A DNA stretch of 49,426 nucleotides from an uncultured Pseudomonadota bacterium (GTDB taxonomy: Bacteria > Pseudomonadota > Gammaproteobacteria > Steroidobacterales > Steroidobacteraceae). A model generated the notes under the pieces. It saw only the letters and a list, made by a program, of their open reading frames with translations. It made no database searches and was not told the origin of the DNA. Position numbers and translations under genes: made by a program. The DNA lies in the NCBI GenBank assembly GCA_903927005.1, contig CAIYLH010000087.1:1-49426 (forward strand). Direction: 5' to 3'. Each line of letters opens with the position of its first letter. Positions within the stretch are counted from its first letter, which is position 1. Of this stretch, positions 20,888 through 29,863 are shown piece after piece.

Positions 20888-21276
20888 CGCGCCGATCCGG
20901 CGGGTAGCGGCGTCGCGGTCGTGTCCGCGTGGCGGAACCAGCGCTTTGCAGTACGCGTGATCCTAAAGCGCGTCGGGCAGTTCGGGTCAGGGCAGGCGAC
21001 CTCCGCATCGGTCGACATCCAGTCGGCGGCGTCGGTCATGCGCTGCTTGGCGGGCAGCAACGGCAGCAGTGCCGCCAGCGAGTACAGCGAGAACCCCTGG
21101 CCCGGCGGGAAGTGCAGCATCTCGCCGTGGACCTCGAAGTAGTCGCCGGCTGTCGCGCCGCAATAGATACGGGCACCCGGGGGGGCGATCACCTCGACGC
21201 GCAGGTCGTACAGCTCGAAGGAGCCGGGTTCGGTGGCAGGGTCTGCGGTCACGGCTGTCTCCGGCGAGCGGGCCAT
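20884..21276 (-). CDS. TIGR04076 family protein
   Basis: A 130-residue protein with the TIGR04076 pattern: YDLRVEVI, IYCGATAGDYFEVHGE, LHFPPGQGFSLYSLAALLPLLPAKQR, and a C-terminal CPDPNCPTRFRI pair that could bind metal. Function is unknown. It is the upstream partner of the aldo/keto reductase (ATGA overlap), a pairing I recall from other genomes. About 115 bp separate it from the divergent pirin gene, which should hold both promoters. Confidence 0.8.
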   Translation of the reverse strand: MARSPETAVTADPATEPGSFELYDLRVEVIAPPGARIYCGATAGDYFEVHGEMLHFPPGQGFSLYSLAALLPLLPAKQRMTDAADWMSTDAEVACPDPNCPTRFRITRTAKRWFRHADTTATPLPAGSAR

Positions 21277-21391
21277 CGGGGGATGGCCGGGCTGGCGAGG
21301 ATGACATTTTTCGTCGGCGCCGAGTATCGCCCGGCCACGCCCAAGCCCGGCATAATCGCGCGGCGACCGGGTCCCCGGTACGGGAGGAGCG

Positions 21392-22234
21392 ATGACGAAG
21401 CGTAGCGTGCGGCAGGTACTGCAGGGTCGACCGACCTCCGACGGTGGCGGCGTGCGGCTGACCCGTCTGATCAGTCCCGAGCAGGGCCTCGACCCGTTCC
21501 TGCTGCTGGACGAGTTCGACTCGGACGCCGCCGACGACTACCTCGCGGGCTTCCCCGCGCACCCGCACCGCGGCTTCGAGACGGTCACCTACATGCTCGA
21601 CGGCCACATGCTGCACGAGGATCACCTCGGCAATCGCGGCGAGCTGAAGCCAGGTGGCGTGCAGTGGATGACCGCCGGCCGCGGCATCGTCCACTCCGAG
21701 ATGCCGCAGCAGGTGGCCGGTCGCATGCGCGGCTTCCAGCTGTGGATCAACCTGCCGGCGGTCGACAAGATGAAGCCGGCGGCCTACCAGGACCTCGAGC
21801 CGGAGCTGATTCCGCGTGTTGCGGTCAGCGGCGGCGAGGTGGGCGTGGTCGCAGGCCAGTTTGTCGCGGCCGACGGCGGCATCGTGGCAGGTCCCATCAG
21901 CGGCGGCGCAACCCAGCCGCTGTACCTGGACGTCGCGCTCGCCGCGGGCGCGGCGCTGGAGGTGGCGACGCCGCCGGGCCACACCGTGCTTGCCTACGTG
22001 TTCGAGGGTGAGGTGACGATGGATGGCCGTACGCTTACCAAGGGCACGCTGGCGCTGCTCAACGAGGGCGATACGCTGGCGCTGCTAGGCACCGAGCGCG
22101 CAACGCGCGTCCTGGTGATCGGCGGCCGGCCACTGGGCGAGCCGGTGGTCCACTACGGACCTTTCGTGATGAACACCGCCGACGAGATCCGCCAGGCGGT
22201 GCGTGATTTTCAGAGCGGTCGGCTGACGGCCTGA
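21392..22234 (+). CDS. Pirin family protein
   Basis: A 280-residue bicupin. The N-terminal cupin shows the pirin metal motif HPHRGFETVTYMLDG and MLHEDHLGNRGEL, then VQWMTAGRGIVHSE. The C-terminal pirin domain includes FEGEVTMDGR and LVIGGRPLGEPVVHYGPFVM. Members are metal-dependent quercetinases or redox regulators; the specific role is not visible. ATG 21392 is preceded by GGGAGGAG. It is divergent from the TIGR04076-AKR pair. Confidence 0.95.
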   Translation: MTKRSVRQVLQGRPTSDGGGVRLTRLISPEQGLDPFLLLDEFDSDAADDYLAGFPAHPHRGFETVTYMLDGHMLHEDHLGNRGELKPGGVQWMTAGRGIVHSEMPQQVAGRMRGFQLWINLPAVDKMKPAAYQDLEPELIPRVAVSGGEVGVVAGQFVAADGGIVAGPISGGATQPLYLDVALAAGAALEVATPPGHTVLAYVFEGEVTMDGRTLTKGTLALLNEGDTLALLGTERATRVLVIGGRPLGEPVVHYGPFVMNTADEIRQAVRDFQSGRLTA

Positions 22235-22288
22235 GCTTGCCGGCGCGCGATGCGCGCGCCGCTGCCTGCCAGCAAACGCCGCTAGCGG

Positions 22289-23467
22289 TCAGCCGAGGAT
22301 ACGTTCCCGCGCGTATAGCGCGATGGCGATACGCGCGAGCAGCGCGCCGAGGGCGAGCGTACAGCCTGCCGACAGCGCCACCGCCGTGGTGCCGATGGGC
22401 TCTGCGCGCAACAGCGACTGGATCAGCAGGTGCTGGCTCAGCGATGGCACCCACATCAGTCCCAGGCGAGGCTCGACCTGGTAGATGGCGGCGAACATGA
22501 TCGGCAGCGTTGGTATGAGCACGAGCCCCGCCAGCCAGCTTTGTGCTTCGCGATAGCTGCGCGTGAACGACGCCACCAGCGTCAGCAGCGACGCTCCCAG
22601 CAACACGAACGGCAGCATCAGCGCATAGATCGTGCACGCGACGCGCGGGCCGAGGTTCAGCGCCATGCCATAGGCATCCAGATGCACCAGCGGCAGGCTG
22701 AGCGCGAACGTCGCGATCGTCAGTCCCAGCGACAGTGCCATGTAGGCCGCGGTCGCCAGGATCTTGCCGCCCACCAGCGAGCGGCGCGTGATCGGCAGGC
22801 TCAGCAGGGGCTCCAGCGAGCCGCGCTCGCGCTCGCCGGCGGTCGTGTCGATCGCAACGTACAGTCCGCCCATCAGCGTTGCAAACACGATGAAGTAGCT
22901 GAGCATGCCCAGCAGCGTCGTGGCCCGCCCCATCGGCGTCGAGACGTCGATCTGGTCGACCACGATCGGCTGCATGAGGCTCGGCGATAGGCCGCGCGCG
23001 GCCAGCCGCCAGCTGGCAACTTGCGCGGAGTACGCGCCCACCAGCGCTTCGGCGCGGGCGCGATCAGCGCCTACGCTGGTGTCGGAGGTGTCGGTGTAAA
23101 GCAGTACGCGGCTAGGCTCGCCCGTGCGCAGCCGCTCGCCGTAGCCGTCCGGGATCACGAGTGCGAGCCGAACCCGGTGGCTGCGAACGGCCTCGGCCGC
23201 GCCGGCTGCGTCGCCCGGCACGGCCTCGACATGGACGCGGTGATCGGTCAGGAACGCGACCAGGTTCGGCGCGTTTGCGCGCCCCGCCACGGCCAGCTGC
23301 AGCGGTCTGTCGTCATGCTCGCGGCCGCGTTCGATGCTCAGGTTCATCATCAGCGCGAACAGCAGTGGTGCGCCTAGCGGCCCCAGCACCAGTGCCGACA
23401 GCACCGTGCGCCGGTCGCGCAGGTTCTCGAGCACTTCCTTGCGGAACACCGTCCACAGCGCCCTCAT
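22289..23467 (-). CDS. ABC transporter permease, NatB type
   Basis: A 392-residue membrane subunit. It has one N-terminal helix (LRDRRTVLSALVLGPLGAPL), a large extracytoplasmic domain (residues 45-170, including LYTDTSDTSVGADRARAE) and five to six C-terminal helices, the ABC-2 layout of NatB/YhaP sodium-export permeases. It overlaps the ATPase gene by 4 nt. The substrate could be Na+ or a drug; this cannot be decided here. Confidence 0.87.
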   Translation of the reverse strand: MRALWTVFRKEVLENLRDRRTVLSALVLGPLGAPLLFALMMNLSIERGREHDDRPLQLAVAGRANAPNLVAFLTDHRVHVEAVPGDAAGAAEAVRSHRVRLALVIPDGYGERLRTGEPSRVLLYTDTSDTSVGADRARAEALVGAYSAQVASWRLAARGLSPSLMQPIVVDQIDVSTPMGRATTLLGMLSYFIVFATLMGGLYVAIDTTAGERERGSLEPLLSLPITRRSLVGGKILATAAYMALSLGLTIATFALSLPLVHLDAYGMALNLGPRVACTIYALMLPFVLLGASLLTLVASFTRSYREAQSWLAGLVLIPTLPIMFAAIYQVEPRLGLMWVPSLSQHLLIQSLLRAEPIGTTAVALSAGCTLALGALLARIAIALYARERILG

Positions 23468-24192
23468 GGCGAGGCCCCCTCCGTCAGCGCCGCGACGAAC
23501 GCGTCCTCAAGCGTGCCGCTGGGCACGCCGCGCGCAAGAGCCGCCGGCGTGCCGCGCGCGACCACGCGGCCGCCGCTGATGATCGCGATCTCATCGCACA
23601 GCGCCGCGACCTCCTGCATCACGTGGCTGGTGAACATGATGCAGTGACCTGCATCCCGCAGCCGCAGGATCAACGCGCGCAGGTTGCGCGTGGCGAGCAC
23701 GTCCAGCCCGTTGGTAGGTTCGTCGAGCACGAGATTCTGCGGTTCGTGAACTAGCGCCCGGGCGAGCGCGACCTTGATGCGCTCACCCTGCGAGAACCCC
23801 TTGGTGCGTCGCTCCAGCAGCGCTCCAAGCTCAAGCATGTCCGCCAGCGCATCGATGCGCCGCTCGAGCGCCACGCCGCTCATGCCCTGCAGCTGGCCGT
23901 AATAGCGGATGTTCTCGCGCGCAGTCAGATGTGGGTACAGCCCGGCGTTGTGTGGCAGCACCCCGAGGCGAGCCAGCGCGAGCCTGGGCTGGCTCGCCAC
24001 GTCGATCCCGTCCACCAGGGCGCGGCCCGAATCGGGGCGCTGTACGCCGTACAACAGTCGCAGCGTGGTGCTCTTGCCGGCGCCGTTGGCGCCGAGCAGG
24101 CCGGTGACGCAGCCATCAGGCGCGATGAGGCTGATCCCGCGCACCGCCTCGATCGTGCCGAAACGCTTGGTCAGCGAGTCGAGCTCGATCAT
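23464..24192 (-). CDS. ABC transporter ATP-binding protein, NatA type
   Basis: A 242-residue ATPase: Walker A GANGAGKST, signature FSQGERIKVALARAL (SQGE instead of SGGQ), Walker B NLVLDEPTNGLD and the switch histidine in FTSHVMQEV. It powers the NatB-like permease. It overlaps both neighbours by 4 nt, so the hydrolase, ATPase and permease genes form one operon. Confidence 0.93.
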   Translation of the reverse strand: MIELDSLTKRFGTIEAVRGISLIAPDGCVTGLLGANGAGKSTTLRLLYGVQRPDSGRALVDGIDVASQPRLALARLGVLPHNAGLYPHLTARENIRYYGQLQGMSGVALERRIDALADMLELGALLERRTKGFSQGERIKVALARALVHEPQNLVLDEPTNGLDVLATRNLRALILRLRDAGHCIMFTSHVMQEVAALCDEIAIISGGRVVARGTPAALARGVPSGTLEDAFVAALTEGASP

Positions 24193-25685
24193 GGCGCCGG
24201 TCCCGACGGGTCGATCACGAACGGCGGAGGGCTGGTGTGCTCAAGGCAGCTGGTGTCGAGACCCCGCGTCGTGCCGGACTCCAGGAACGTGGCGATGAGG
24301 CGGGCGGCGCAGCCGACGGCGAGCTGGCCATGCGCCTGTCCGCGCACGACGACGTGACGATGATCGACGAATGCCGCCGCGGCCCGCGCACCGAACTGCG
24401 GCGGTGTCACCGGATCGAGCTCGCCCGACAGCACCAGTGCCGGACTGTTCGCGTGCAGCGGCGCGTACAGGTCGGCATCGACGAGCCCGCGGGGCCAGCC
24501 GCTGCACAGTGCCGTGAGCTGCTCGAACGGGGCGACGCCGAGAAAACCCGCAGCTGCGCGTGCCCGATCTGCCGGCCCCACCTGCGGCAGATCCTCGCTG
24601 CAGGACACCGCGAGGTTCATGCCGTAAGCGAGCTGTGCGTCGAGGTGCGCGCCATACATCAGCAGCTGCGCGGCCAGTGGCGCGTAGTCGCCGTGTGCGG
24701 CGCGATCGATCAGGTACGGCAGCAGCACGGCGCCGGCACTGGAGTAGCTGACCAGCCGCACGGTGCCTGCAAGCGCGGTGGCGTCGAAGCGCAGCTCGCG
24801 CGCGCTGCCGCTGGCCGGATCGGCGAGGTGCAGCTGCTGCGGTCGCGCGGCAAGCTCCTGGCGCAGCGCTTCGAACGTCGTCGCCGGGTCGCCGAAGGCC
24901 CCGCTGCAGGCCGCGTCCGCGCGGCAGCGGGCGAAGCTAAGGCCGAGCGCGCGGACGGCGTTGTCCGGGACCTGCGGCTCGGGGCTCGCGTCCGGCGGCA
25001 GTGCGCCGTCGAGCACGACTGCGCGCACGTGCGAGCCATAGTGGCGGACGTAATGCTCGACCACGCGCGTGCCGTAGGAGACGCCGTACAAGCTGATGCG
25101 CGGCGCAGCCAGTGCCGCCCGCACCGCCTCGAGGTCGCGCACGGCGACGCTGGTCGTGTAGTACTGCGGCCTGCCGGGCAGCGCTGCCCGGCAGGCGGCG
25201 GAGAGCGCCTGCAGTCGTGCGACGGACGGCGTGCCGAGCTCGAGGTCGGCGGGCATCTGGCAGTCGAGCCGAGCGGAGCTGCCGGTGCCGCGCTGGTCGA
25301 CCAGCACCAGGTCATGCCGGCGCAGGATCCCGCCGAACGCCGGCGCGTAGCCGGCGTAAAAGTCGCTAGCCGCCTGGCCGGGGCCGCCCGCGATGATAAA
25401 TAGCGGCTCCAGTGCGTGGGCCCGGTCGAGTGCCGGCACGACCGCCACCGCGAGCGACAACGACCGGCCGGCCGGCTCCGCCGGGTTCTCGGGGACGGCG
25501 AGCTGGCCGCAGCGGGCGGCGACCGACGCCAGTCCCGCCGGGTGCTCAAGGCGGCAGTCGCGCAGGACCAGCGCGCCGGCCGCAGGCGCCGGGACCGCCG
25601 GACGGGCGGTAAACAGCAGGGCGCAGAGCGCCGCGCGGGCAAATCCTCGGCCGGCACGGGAAGAGAACATCCGCACATTGTCCAT
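24189..25685 (-). CDS. Secreted alpha/beta hydrolase (tripeptidyl aminopeptidase-like)
   Basis: About 498 residues. A basic-hydrophobic signal peptide is followed by an alpha/beta-hydrolase core of the S33/TAP type: FIIAGGPGQAAS oxyanion loop, VLVDQRGTGSS, nucleophile GVSYG, acid in SGELDPVTPP and His in GQAHGQL. Paired cysteines (CRADAAC, CSEDL, CSGW) suit the periplasm. ATG 25685 is chosen because longer frames run into mnmG on the other strand. First gene of the operon with the NatAB-like exporter. Confidence 0.83.
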   Translation of the reverse strand: MDNVRMFSSRAGRGFARAALCALLFTARPAVPAPAAGALVLRDCRLEHPAGLASVAARCGQLAVPENPAEPAGRSLSLAVAVVPALDRAHALEPLFIIAGGPGQAASDFYAGYAPAFGGILRRHDLVLVDQRGTGSSARLDCQMPADLELGTPSVARLQALSAACRAALPGRPQYYTTSVAVRDLEAVRAALAAPRISLYGVSYGTRVVEHYVRHYGSHVRAVVLDGALPPDASPEPQVPDNAVRALGLSFARCRADAACSGAFGDPATTFEALRQELAARPQQLHLADPASGSARELRFDATALAGTVRLVSYSSAGAVLLPYLIDRAAHGDYAPLAAQLLMYGAHLDAQLAYGMNLAVSCSEDLPQVGPADRARAAAGFLGVAPFEQLTALCSGWPRGLVDADLYAPLHANSPALVLSGELDPVTPPQFGARAAAAFVDHRHVVVRGQAHGQLAVGCAARLIATFLESGTTRGLDTSCLEHTSPPPFVIDPSGPAP

Positions 25686-25724
25686 GGCGGCCCGGCGGGG
25701 CGCCAGCCACGCTAAAATCCCCGT

Positions 25725-27461
25725 ATGCATCCCGAGCAGACATTCGACGTGCTGATTGTGGGCGGTGGCCACGCCGGCACCGAGGCGGCGTTGGCCGCGG
25801 CCCGCGCCGGCGCGCGCACGCTGCTGGTGACGCAGAGCATCGAAACGCTAGGCGCGATGAGCTGCAACCCGGCCATTGGCGGTATCGGCAAGAGTCATCT
25901 CGTGCGCGAGATCGATGCCCTGGGGGGCGCGATGGCGCGTGCCACCGACCGCGCGGCGATCCAGTTGCGCGTGCTCAATGCCAGCAAGGGCCCGGCGGTG
26001 CGCGCGACTCGCGCCCAGGCCGATCGGGCCCTGTATCGCCGCGCGATCCGCTCGATGGTCGAAAACCAGCCGGGACTGCAGCTGTTCCAGGCGGAGATCG
26101 CCGACCTCATCGTCGAGCAGGGCCGCATTGCGGGCGCCGTTACCGCAACCGGCGTGCGCTTGAGCGCGCGGGCGGTCGTGCTGACCGCAGGCACTTTTCT
26201 GGCCGGCCTCATCCACGTCGGTCTGCAGCAGAGCAGCGGCGGGCGGGCGGGCGATCCGGCATCGAACCGGCTGGCGGCACGCCTGCGCGAGCTGCTGCCG
26301 CGCGTCGGCCGCCTGAAGACGGGGACTCCGCCGCGCATCGATGGTCGCAGCGTCGATTATTCGGTCATGACGCCGCAGTACAGCGAAGAGCCGCTGCCGG
26401 TGATGTCGTATCTGGGGACCGCGGCGGATCACCCGCGGCAGGTGGCGTGCCATATCACCGCCACCAACGAAGCGACGCACGCACTGATCCGTGCCGCTGC
26501 CGATCGCTCGCCGATGTACACCGGCATCATCGAGGGCCGCGGTCCGCGCTACTGCCCCTCGATCGAGGACAAGGTCGTGCGCTTCGCCAACCGCACCGGC
26601 CACCAGATTTTCGTCGAGCCCGAGGGGCTCGACACGCACGAGCTGTACCCGAACGGCATCTCGACCAGCCTGCCGTACGACGTGCAGCTGGCGTTCGTGC
26701 GCAGCATCCGCGGCTTCGAGCGCGCGCACCTGACGCGGCCGGGTTATGCGATCGAGTACGACTTCTTCGATCCGCGCGACCTGGAGTACACGCTGGCCGC
26801 GCGCGCGCTGCCGGGCCTGTATCTTGCCGGTCAGATCAACGGTACGACCGGCTATGAAGAGGCGGCGGCGCAGGGACTGGTCGCCGGCTTGAACGCGGCG
26901 CGCGCGGCGCGCGGCCTCGCACCGTGGTGGCCAGGCCGCGCCGAGGCCTATATCGGCGTGATGCTCGATGATCTGATCACACGTGGCGCGCCGGAGCCGT
27001 ACCGGATGTTCACCAGTCGCGCCGAGTACCGCCTCAGCCTGCGCGAGGACAACGCCGATACCCGACTGACGCCGGCCGGCCGCGCGCTGGGCCTGGTCGA
27101 CGATGAGCGCTGGCGCTTTTACGAAGCGAAGCGCGATGCGATCGCAACGGGTGGCGCGCCCGCCGATGCCGACCCGCGGCTCGTGGCGCAGGTCGAGCTG
27201 GCCATTGAAGTCGAGGCGAAGTACCGCGGTTATCTGGTCCGCCAGCAGGCCGAGGTCGACCGCCTGGGTCGTCACGAGTCGACACTGCTGCCGGAGAATT
27301 TCGACTACGCCACCGTGCGCGGTCTGTCGACCGAAGTGCGCGAGCGCCTGGTCGAGGTGATGCCGCGCACGCTCGGCCAGGCGGGGCGCATCCCTGGACT
27401 TACGCCGGTGGCGGTGTCGCTGCTGCTGGTACATCTGAAGAAGCTCGGCCGCGCCGGCTGA
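25725..27461 (+). CDS. mnmG: tRNA uridine-5-carboxymethylaminomethyl modification enzyme MnmG, shortened
   Basis: MnmG, with MnmE, installs the cmnm5 group on wobble U34 of several tRNAs using FAD and NADH. Present are the FAD motif [32 protein letters not shown] with the catalytic Cys, [21 protein letters not shown] and [13 protein letters not shown]. At 578 residues it is about 50 shorter than E. coli MnmG (629). The gap lies between [15 protein letters not shown] and [16 protein letters not shown], where the helical C-terminal domain normally has extra sequence. TAAAAT (25713-25718) ends 6 nt before the ATG. Confidence 0.95.
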   Translation: MHPEQTFDVLIVGGGHAGTEAALAAARAGARTLLVTQSIETLGAMSCNPAIGGIGKSHLVREIDALGGAMARATDRAAIQLRVLNASKGPAVRATRAQADRALYRRAIRSMVENQPGLQLFQAEIADLIVEQGRIAGAVTATGVRLSARAVVLTAGTFLAGLIHVGLQQSSGGRAGDPASNRLAARLRELLPRVGRLKTGTPPRIDGRSVDYSVMTPQYSEEPLPVMSYLGTAADHPRQVACHITATNEATHALIRAAADRSPMYTGIIEGRGPRYCPSIEDKVVRFANRTGHQIFVEPEGLDTHELYPNGISTSLPYDVQLAFVRSIRGFERAHLTRPGYAIEYDFFDPRDLEYTLAARALPGLYLAGQINGTTGYEEAAAQGLVAGLNAARAARGLAPWWPGRAEAYIGVMLDDLITRGAPEPYRMFTSRAEYRLSLREDNADTRLTPAGRALGLVDDERWRFYEAKRDAIATGGAPADADPRLVAQVELAIEVEAKYRGYLVRQQAEVDRLGRHESTLLPENFDYATVRGLSTEVRERLVEVMPRTLGQAGRIPGLTPVAVSLLLVHLKKLGRAG

Positions 27462-27489
27462 GCAGGCCCGAGTTCGTGGAGAGTGCTTG

Positions 27490-27969
27490 ATGACTGAGTT
27501 CTGTGATTTTCGCGTCGCGGCGCTCGAGGGCGACGCGGACCTGCTCGCGCCGCTACGGGGCAAGGTCGTGCTGGTGGTCAATGTCGCCAGCGAGTGTGGG
27601 CTGACGCCGCAATACGCGGGACTGGAGCGCCTGCACAGCGAACTCGCCGCGCAAGGCTTTGCGGTCGTCGGGTTCCCCTGCAATCAGTTCGGTGCGCAGG
27701 AACCTGGCGACGCGACCCAGATTCGTGATTTCTGCCTGCGTCGCTACGGCGTTAGCTTTCCGCTCGCTGCCAAGCTCGAGGTCAACGGGTCTGCGCGGGC
27801 GCCGCTGTACGCGTGGTTGACCGATCCTGCGCAGGGCCATCCCGGTGACATCGAGTGGAACTTCGAGAAGTTCCTGCTCGGGCGCGATGGTCGGGTGCTG
27901 CATCGTTATCCGCCGGCCGTGCCGCCCGAGGACAAGGGCCTGCTGCAGGACATCGCCGATGCGCTCTGA
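27490..27969 (+). CDS. Glutathione peroxidase (cysteine type)
   Basis: A 159-residue thiol peroxidase. The peroxidatic Cys is in NVASECGLTPQYAGL, the Gln in FPCNQFGAQEPG and the Trp-Asn pair in EWNFEKFLLGRDG, completing the usual catalytic tetrad. It reduces H2O2 and organic peroxides with thioredoxin or glutathione. ATG 27490 is preferred over the in-frame TTG just before it. It overlaps the next gene by 11 nt. Confidence 0.93.
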   Translation: MTEFCDFRVAALEGDADLLAPLRGKVVLVVNVASECGLTPQYAGLERLHSELAAQGFAVVGFPCNQFGAQEPGDATQIRDFCLRRYGVSFPLAAKLEVNGSARAPLYAWLTDPAQGHPGDIEWNFEKFLLGRDGRVLHRYPPAVPPEDKGLLQDIADAL

Positions 27970-28828
27970 GCTGCTCGCCGCACTCGTGTTTGCGCTGCCG
28001 TTGACGGCCGTGGCCGCTGCGCCCGCGCCGACGCCACTCGAGGCCGTCACCAGGACGCTCGGCGAGGACTTCGGCGCACGCCTGGCCGTGATGCTCTGCG
28101 CCGCTCCCGACCGGATGACCCGTGACGGCGGTCGCCAGCTGCGTGCCTCGCGGCCGGATCTGCCCGCTGCGGAGCTCGATGCGTTCGATGCGCGGCTGGC
28201 CGAGACAGCGCCGCGCATGCACGCCGCCTGCGAGGAACGCGTGGCCAAGCTGCTGGCGGGCGAGGACGGGCCGCGCGCGCAGTATGTCGCGCGGCTGCGC
28301 GAGGCTTTGCCGGCAGCGCTCGCGCCGCGTGAGATCGAGCAGCTGCGCACGTTCCTGGCCTCACCCGCCGGTCGCCATACCGAGGCGGTACGCCGTGACG
28401 TCGAAGGCGCCGCCTACGAGCAGGTCGTGCCTTGGGCGCAACAGGTGGCGCCGGGCCTGTACGGTGAACTTGGGATGATGCTGCGCGCGGATGTCGGCAT
28501 GCCGTCGCCGAAGGCCGCTGCACCGCCGACGCCTGCGATCCAGGCGAAGCTGCGCAACGCCGCGGCCCTGGGGGAGCGTTGCGGCCCGTTCTACCCGGAT
28601 GCCGCGCGCCGCGCAGGCGAGCAGGGCAGCGTCGTGCTGCTGGTTCACCTGTCCGACGCCGGCCGCGTGATCGGCCTGCTGCTGGAGGCCTCTAGCGGCT
28701 ATCCGTCGCTGGATGTCGCGGCAGCGGCCTGTGTTGGCGCGAACGGTGAGTTCGAGCCGCTGCGGATCAACGGCGCCGCGGTGCCCAGCTGGCAGCGGAT
28801 GAAGTGGACCTGGCGGCTGACCGAATAA
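27959..28828 (+). CDS. Exported protein with DUF2059-like region and C-terminal TonB-like domain
   Basis: A 289-residue protein with a signal peptide (residues 1-20, VAA-AP). Residues 90-160 (REALPAALAPREIEQLRTFL, then SPAGRHTEAVRRDVEGA) resemble DUF2059. The C-terminal 80 residues (FYPDAARRAGEQGSVVLLVH, VIGLLLEASSGYPSLDVAA) follow the TonB C-terminal pattern. No N-terminal anchor of true TonB is seen, so energy coupling is doubtful. ATG 27959 lies inside the gpx 3' end, implying coupling. Confidence 0.72.
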   Translation: MRSELLAALVFALPLTAVAAAPAPTPLEAVTRTLGEDFGARLAVMLCAAPDRMTRDGGRQLRASRPDLPAAELDAFDARLAETAPRMHAACEERVAKLLAGEDGPRAQYVARLREALPAALAPREIEQLRTFLASPAGRHTEAVRRDVEGAAYEQVVPWAQQVAPGLYGELGMMLRADVGMPSPKAAAPPTPAIQAKLRNAAALGERCGPFYPDAARRAGEQGSVVLLVHLSDAGRVIGLLLEASSGYPSLDVAAAACVGANGEFEPLRINGAAVPSWQRMKWTWRLTE

Positions 28829-29171
28829 CGCTGCAGTAACAGTCGCGCGCTGTGCCGGGCGGAGATTCCTGCTGGCGGCGAGGGGCAGCCCTCCGGCTCG
28901 GGTTCACCCCCCGGCGACGCCAGCAGGCCCGACGCCCCGTTCTGGCCGCGGCGGGTGGCTGGCCCCCAGTCCCCGCGCGCGTTCGGGGCGTTTCAAGCGC
29001 AGCGGACTGCCAATCGGGCGGTCAGGCTCTGCGAAAGGGCGCCTGGGCACTCCTTAGTCCATGGGATGGGTGGGTCGACGCTGCACAGGTGGAATTTTCC
29101 GGGGCGGCTCCGTACCATTCGCCGGCTTTTAAATCGCGTTCAGGCAAGCCGGTTCCGGCAGGCGGAGAAGT
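28829..29171. other. Gene-free interval with a structured element
   Basis: 343 bp between the TonB-like gene and cytochrome c4. Open frames here have no recognisable product and no ribosome-binding site. The notable content is a compact three-way-junction fold at 28,869-28,926 (separate entry). The last 40 bp contain CTTTTAAAT and a GGCGGAG that may serve as the cytochrome ribosome-binding site. Confidence 0.5.
28869..28926 (+). ncRNA. Candidate structured RNA (three-way junction)
   Basis: A perfect 9-bp outer helix CTGCTGGCG/CGCCAGCAG (28869-28877 with 28918-28926) encloses two hairpins. The first is AGGG-GCAG-CCCT (28881-28892). The second is a CCGG/CCGG stem with an inner GGG-TTCA-CCC (28893-28914). 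The GGGTTCA resembles a T-arm, but no tRNA can be built. It could be a leader element of the downstream cytochrome gene or a DNA-level palindrome. No Rfam family is recognised. Confidence 0.3.
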
Positions 29172-29810
29172 ATGGGATTCAGCAAAGGCACTCTTTTGAC
29201 GTTCGCGGCCGCACTGCTGGCCACGTTTGGCATGCAGGCTGCAGAGGCGCAGGCCCCGGCGGGCGATGCGGCGCACGGCGCCAAGATCGCCTACACCTGT
29301 CTTGGTTGCCACGGCATCCCTGACCAACGCAACGCCTACCCGAACTACCACGTGCCGAAGATCGGTGGCCAGCACTACGGCTATCTGGTCGCGGCGCTGG
29401 GCGAATACCGCGCCGGCGCCCGCCAGCATCCGACGATGCGCGGACAGGCCTCAAGTGTCTCCGAGCAGGACGCCCGCGACGTCGCGGCCTACTTCTCGAC
29501 CGAGAAGCCTGTGACCTCGGCGGGCAAGCCGACCGGTACTGCGCCGGCCGCCGCGCAGACCTGTGTCGCCTGCCATGGCCCGGACGGCGTCGGCATCCTG
29601 CCGGACTATCCGACGCTGGCCGGCCAGCACTACGACTACATCGAGCAGGCGCTGAAGGCCTATCGCGCCGGCAAGCGCCAGAATGCGATCATGAACGGCA
29701 TGGCGGCAGCCCTGAAGGATGAGGACATCCGCGCGCTGGCTGAGTACTTCTCGCAGCAGTCGCCGTCGTTGTGGGTGCCGCTGCCCCCGCACAGCACTGC
29801 GGCCCGGTAA
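29172..29810 (+). CDS. Dihaem cytochrome c4
   Basis: A 212-residue protein with a signal peptide (residues 1-26, AEA-Q) and two c-type haem motifs, CLGCH (43-47) and CVACH (about 132). Candidate axial methionines are in PTMRGQ and AIMNGM. The two halves are homologous, as in cytochrome c4, a periplasmic carrier feeding cytochrome oxidases. ATG 29172 is preceded by GGCGGAG. Confidence 0.92.
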   Translation: MGFSKGTLLTFAAALLATFGMQAAEAQAPAGDAAHGAKIAYTCLGCHGIPDQRNAYPNYHVPKIGGQHYGYLVAALGEYRAGARQHPTMRGQASSVSEQDARDVAAYFSTEKPVTSAGKPTGTAPAAAQTCVACHGPDGVGILPDYPTLAGQHYDYIEQALKAYRAGKRQNAIMNGMAAALKDEDIRALAEYFSQQSPSLWVPLPPHSTAAR

Positions 29811-29863
29811 GGGTGGCCGCGAGCGGGACTGTCGATTCGGGGCCGGCGCAAGCCGGCCTCGTC

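Noticed and set aside
28869-28926. A tRNA or tmRNA end suggested by GGGTTCA
   Set aside because: No acceptor, D-arm or anticodon stem can be built in the available 58 nt, and no CCA follows.
28852-29199. 115-codon plus-strand ORF in the gap before cytochrome c4
   Set aside because: Arg/Ala/Pro-rich composition, no recognisable domain, no ribosome-binding site, and it overlaps the cytochrome start.
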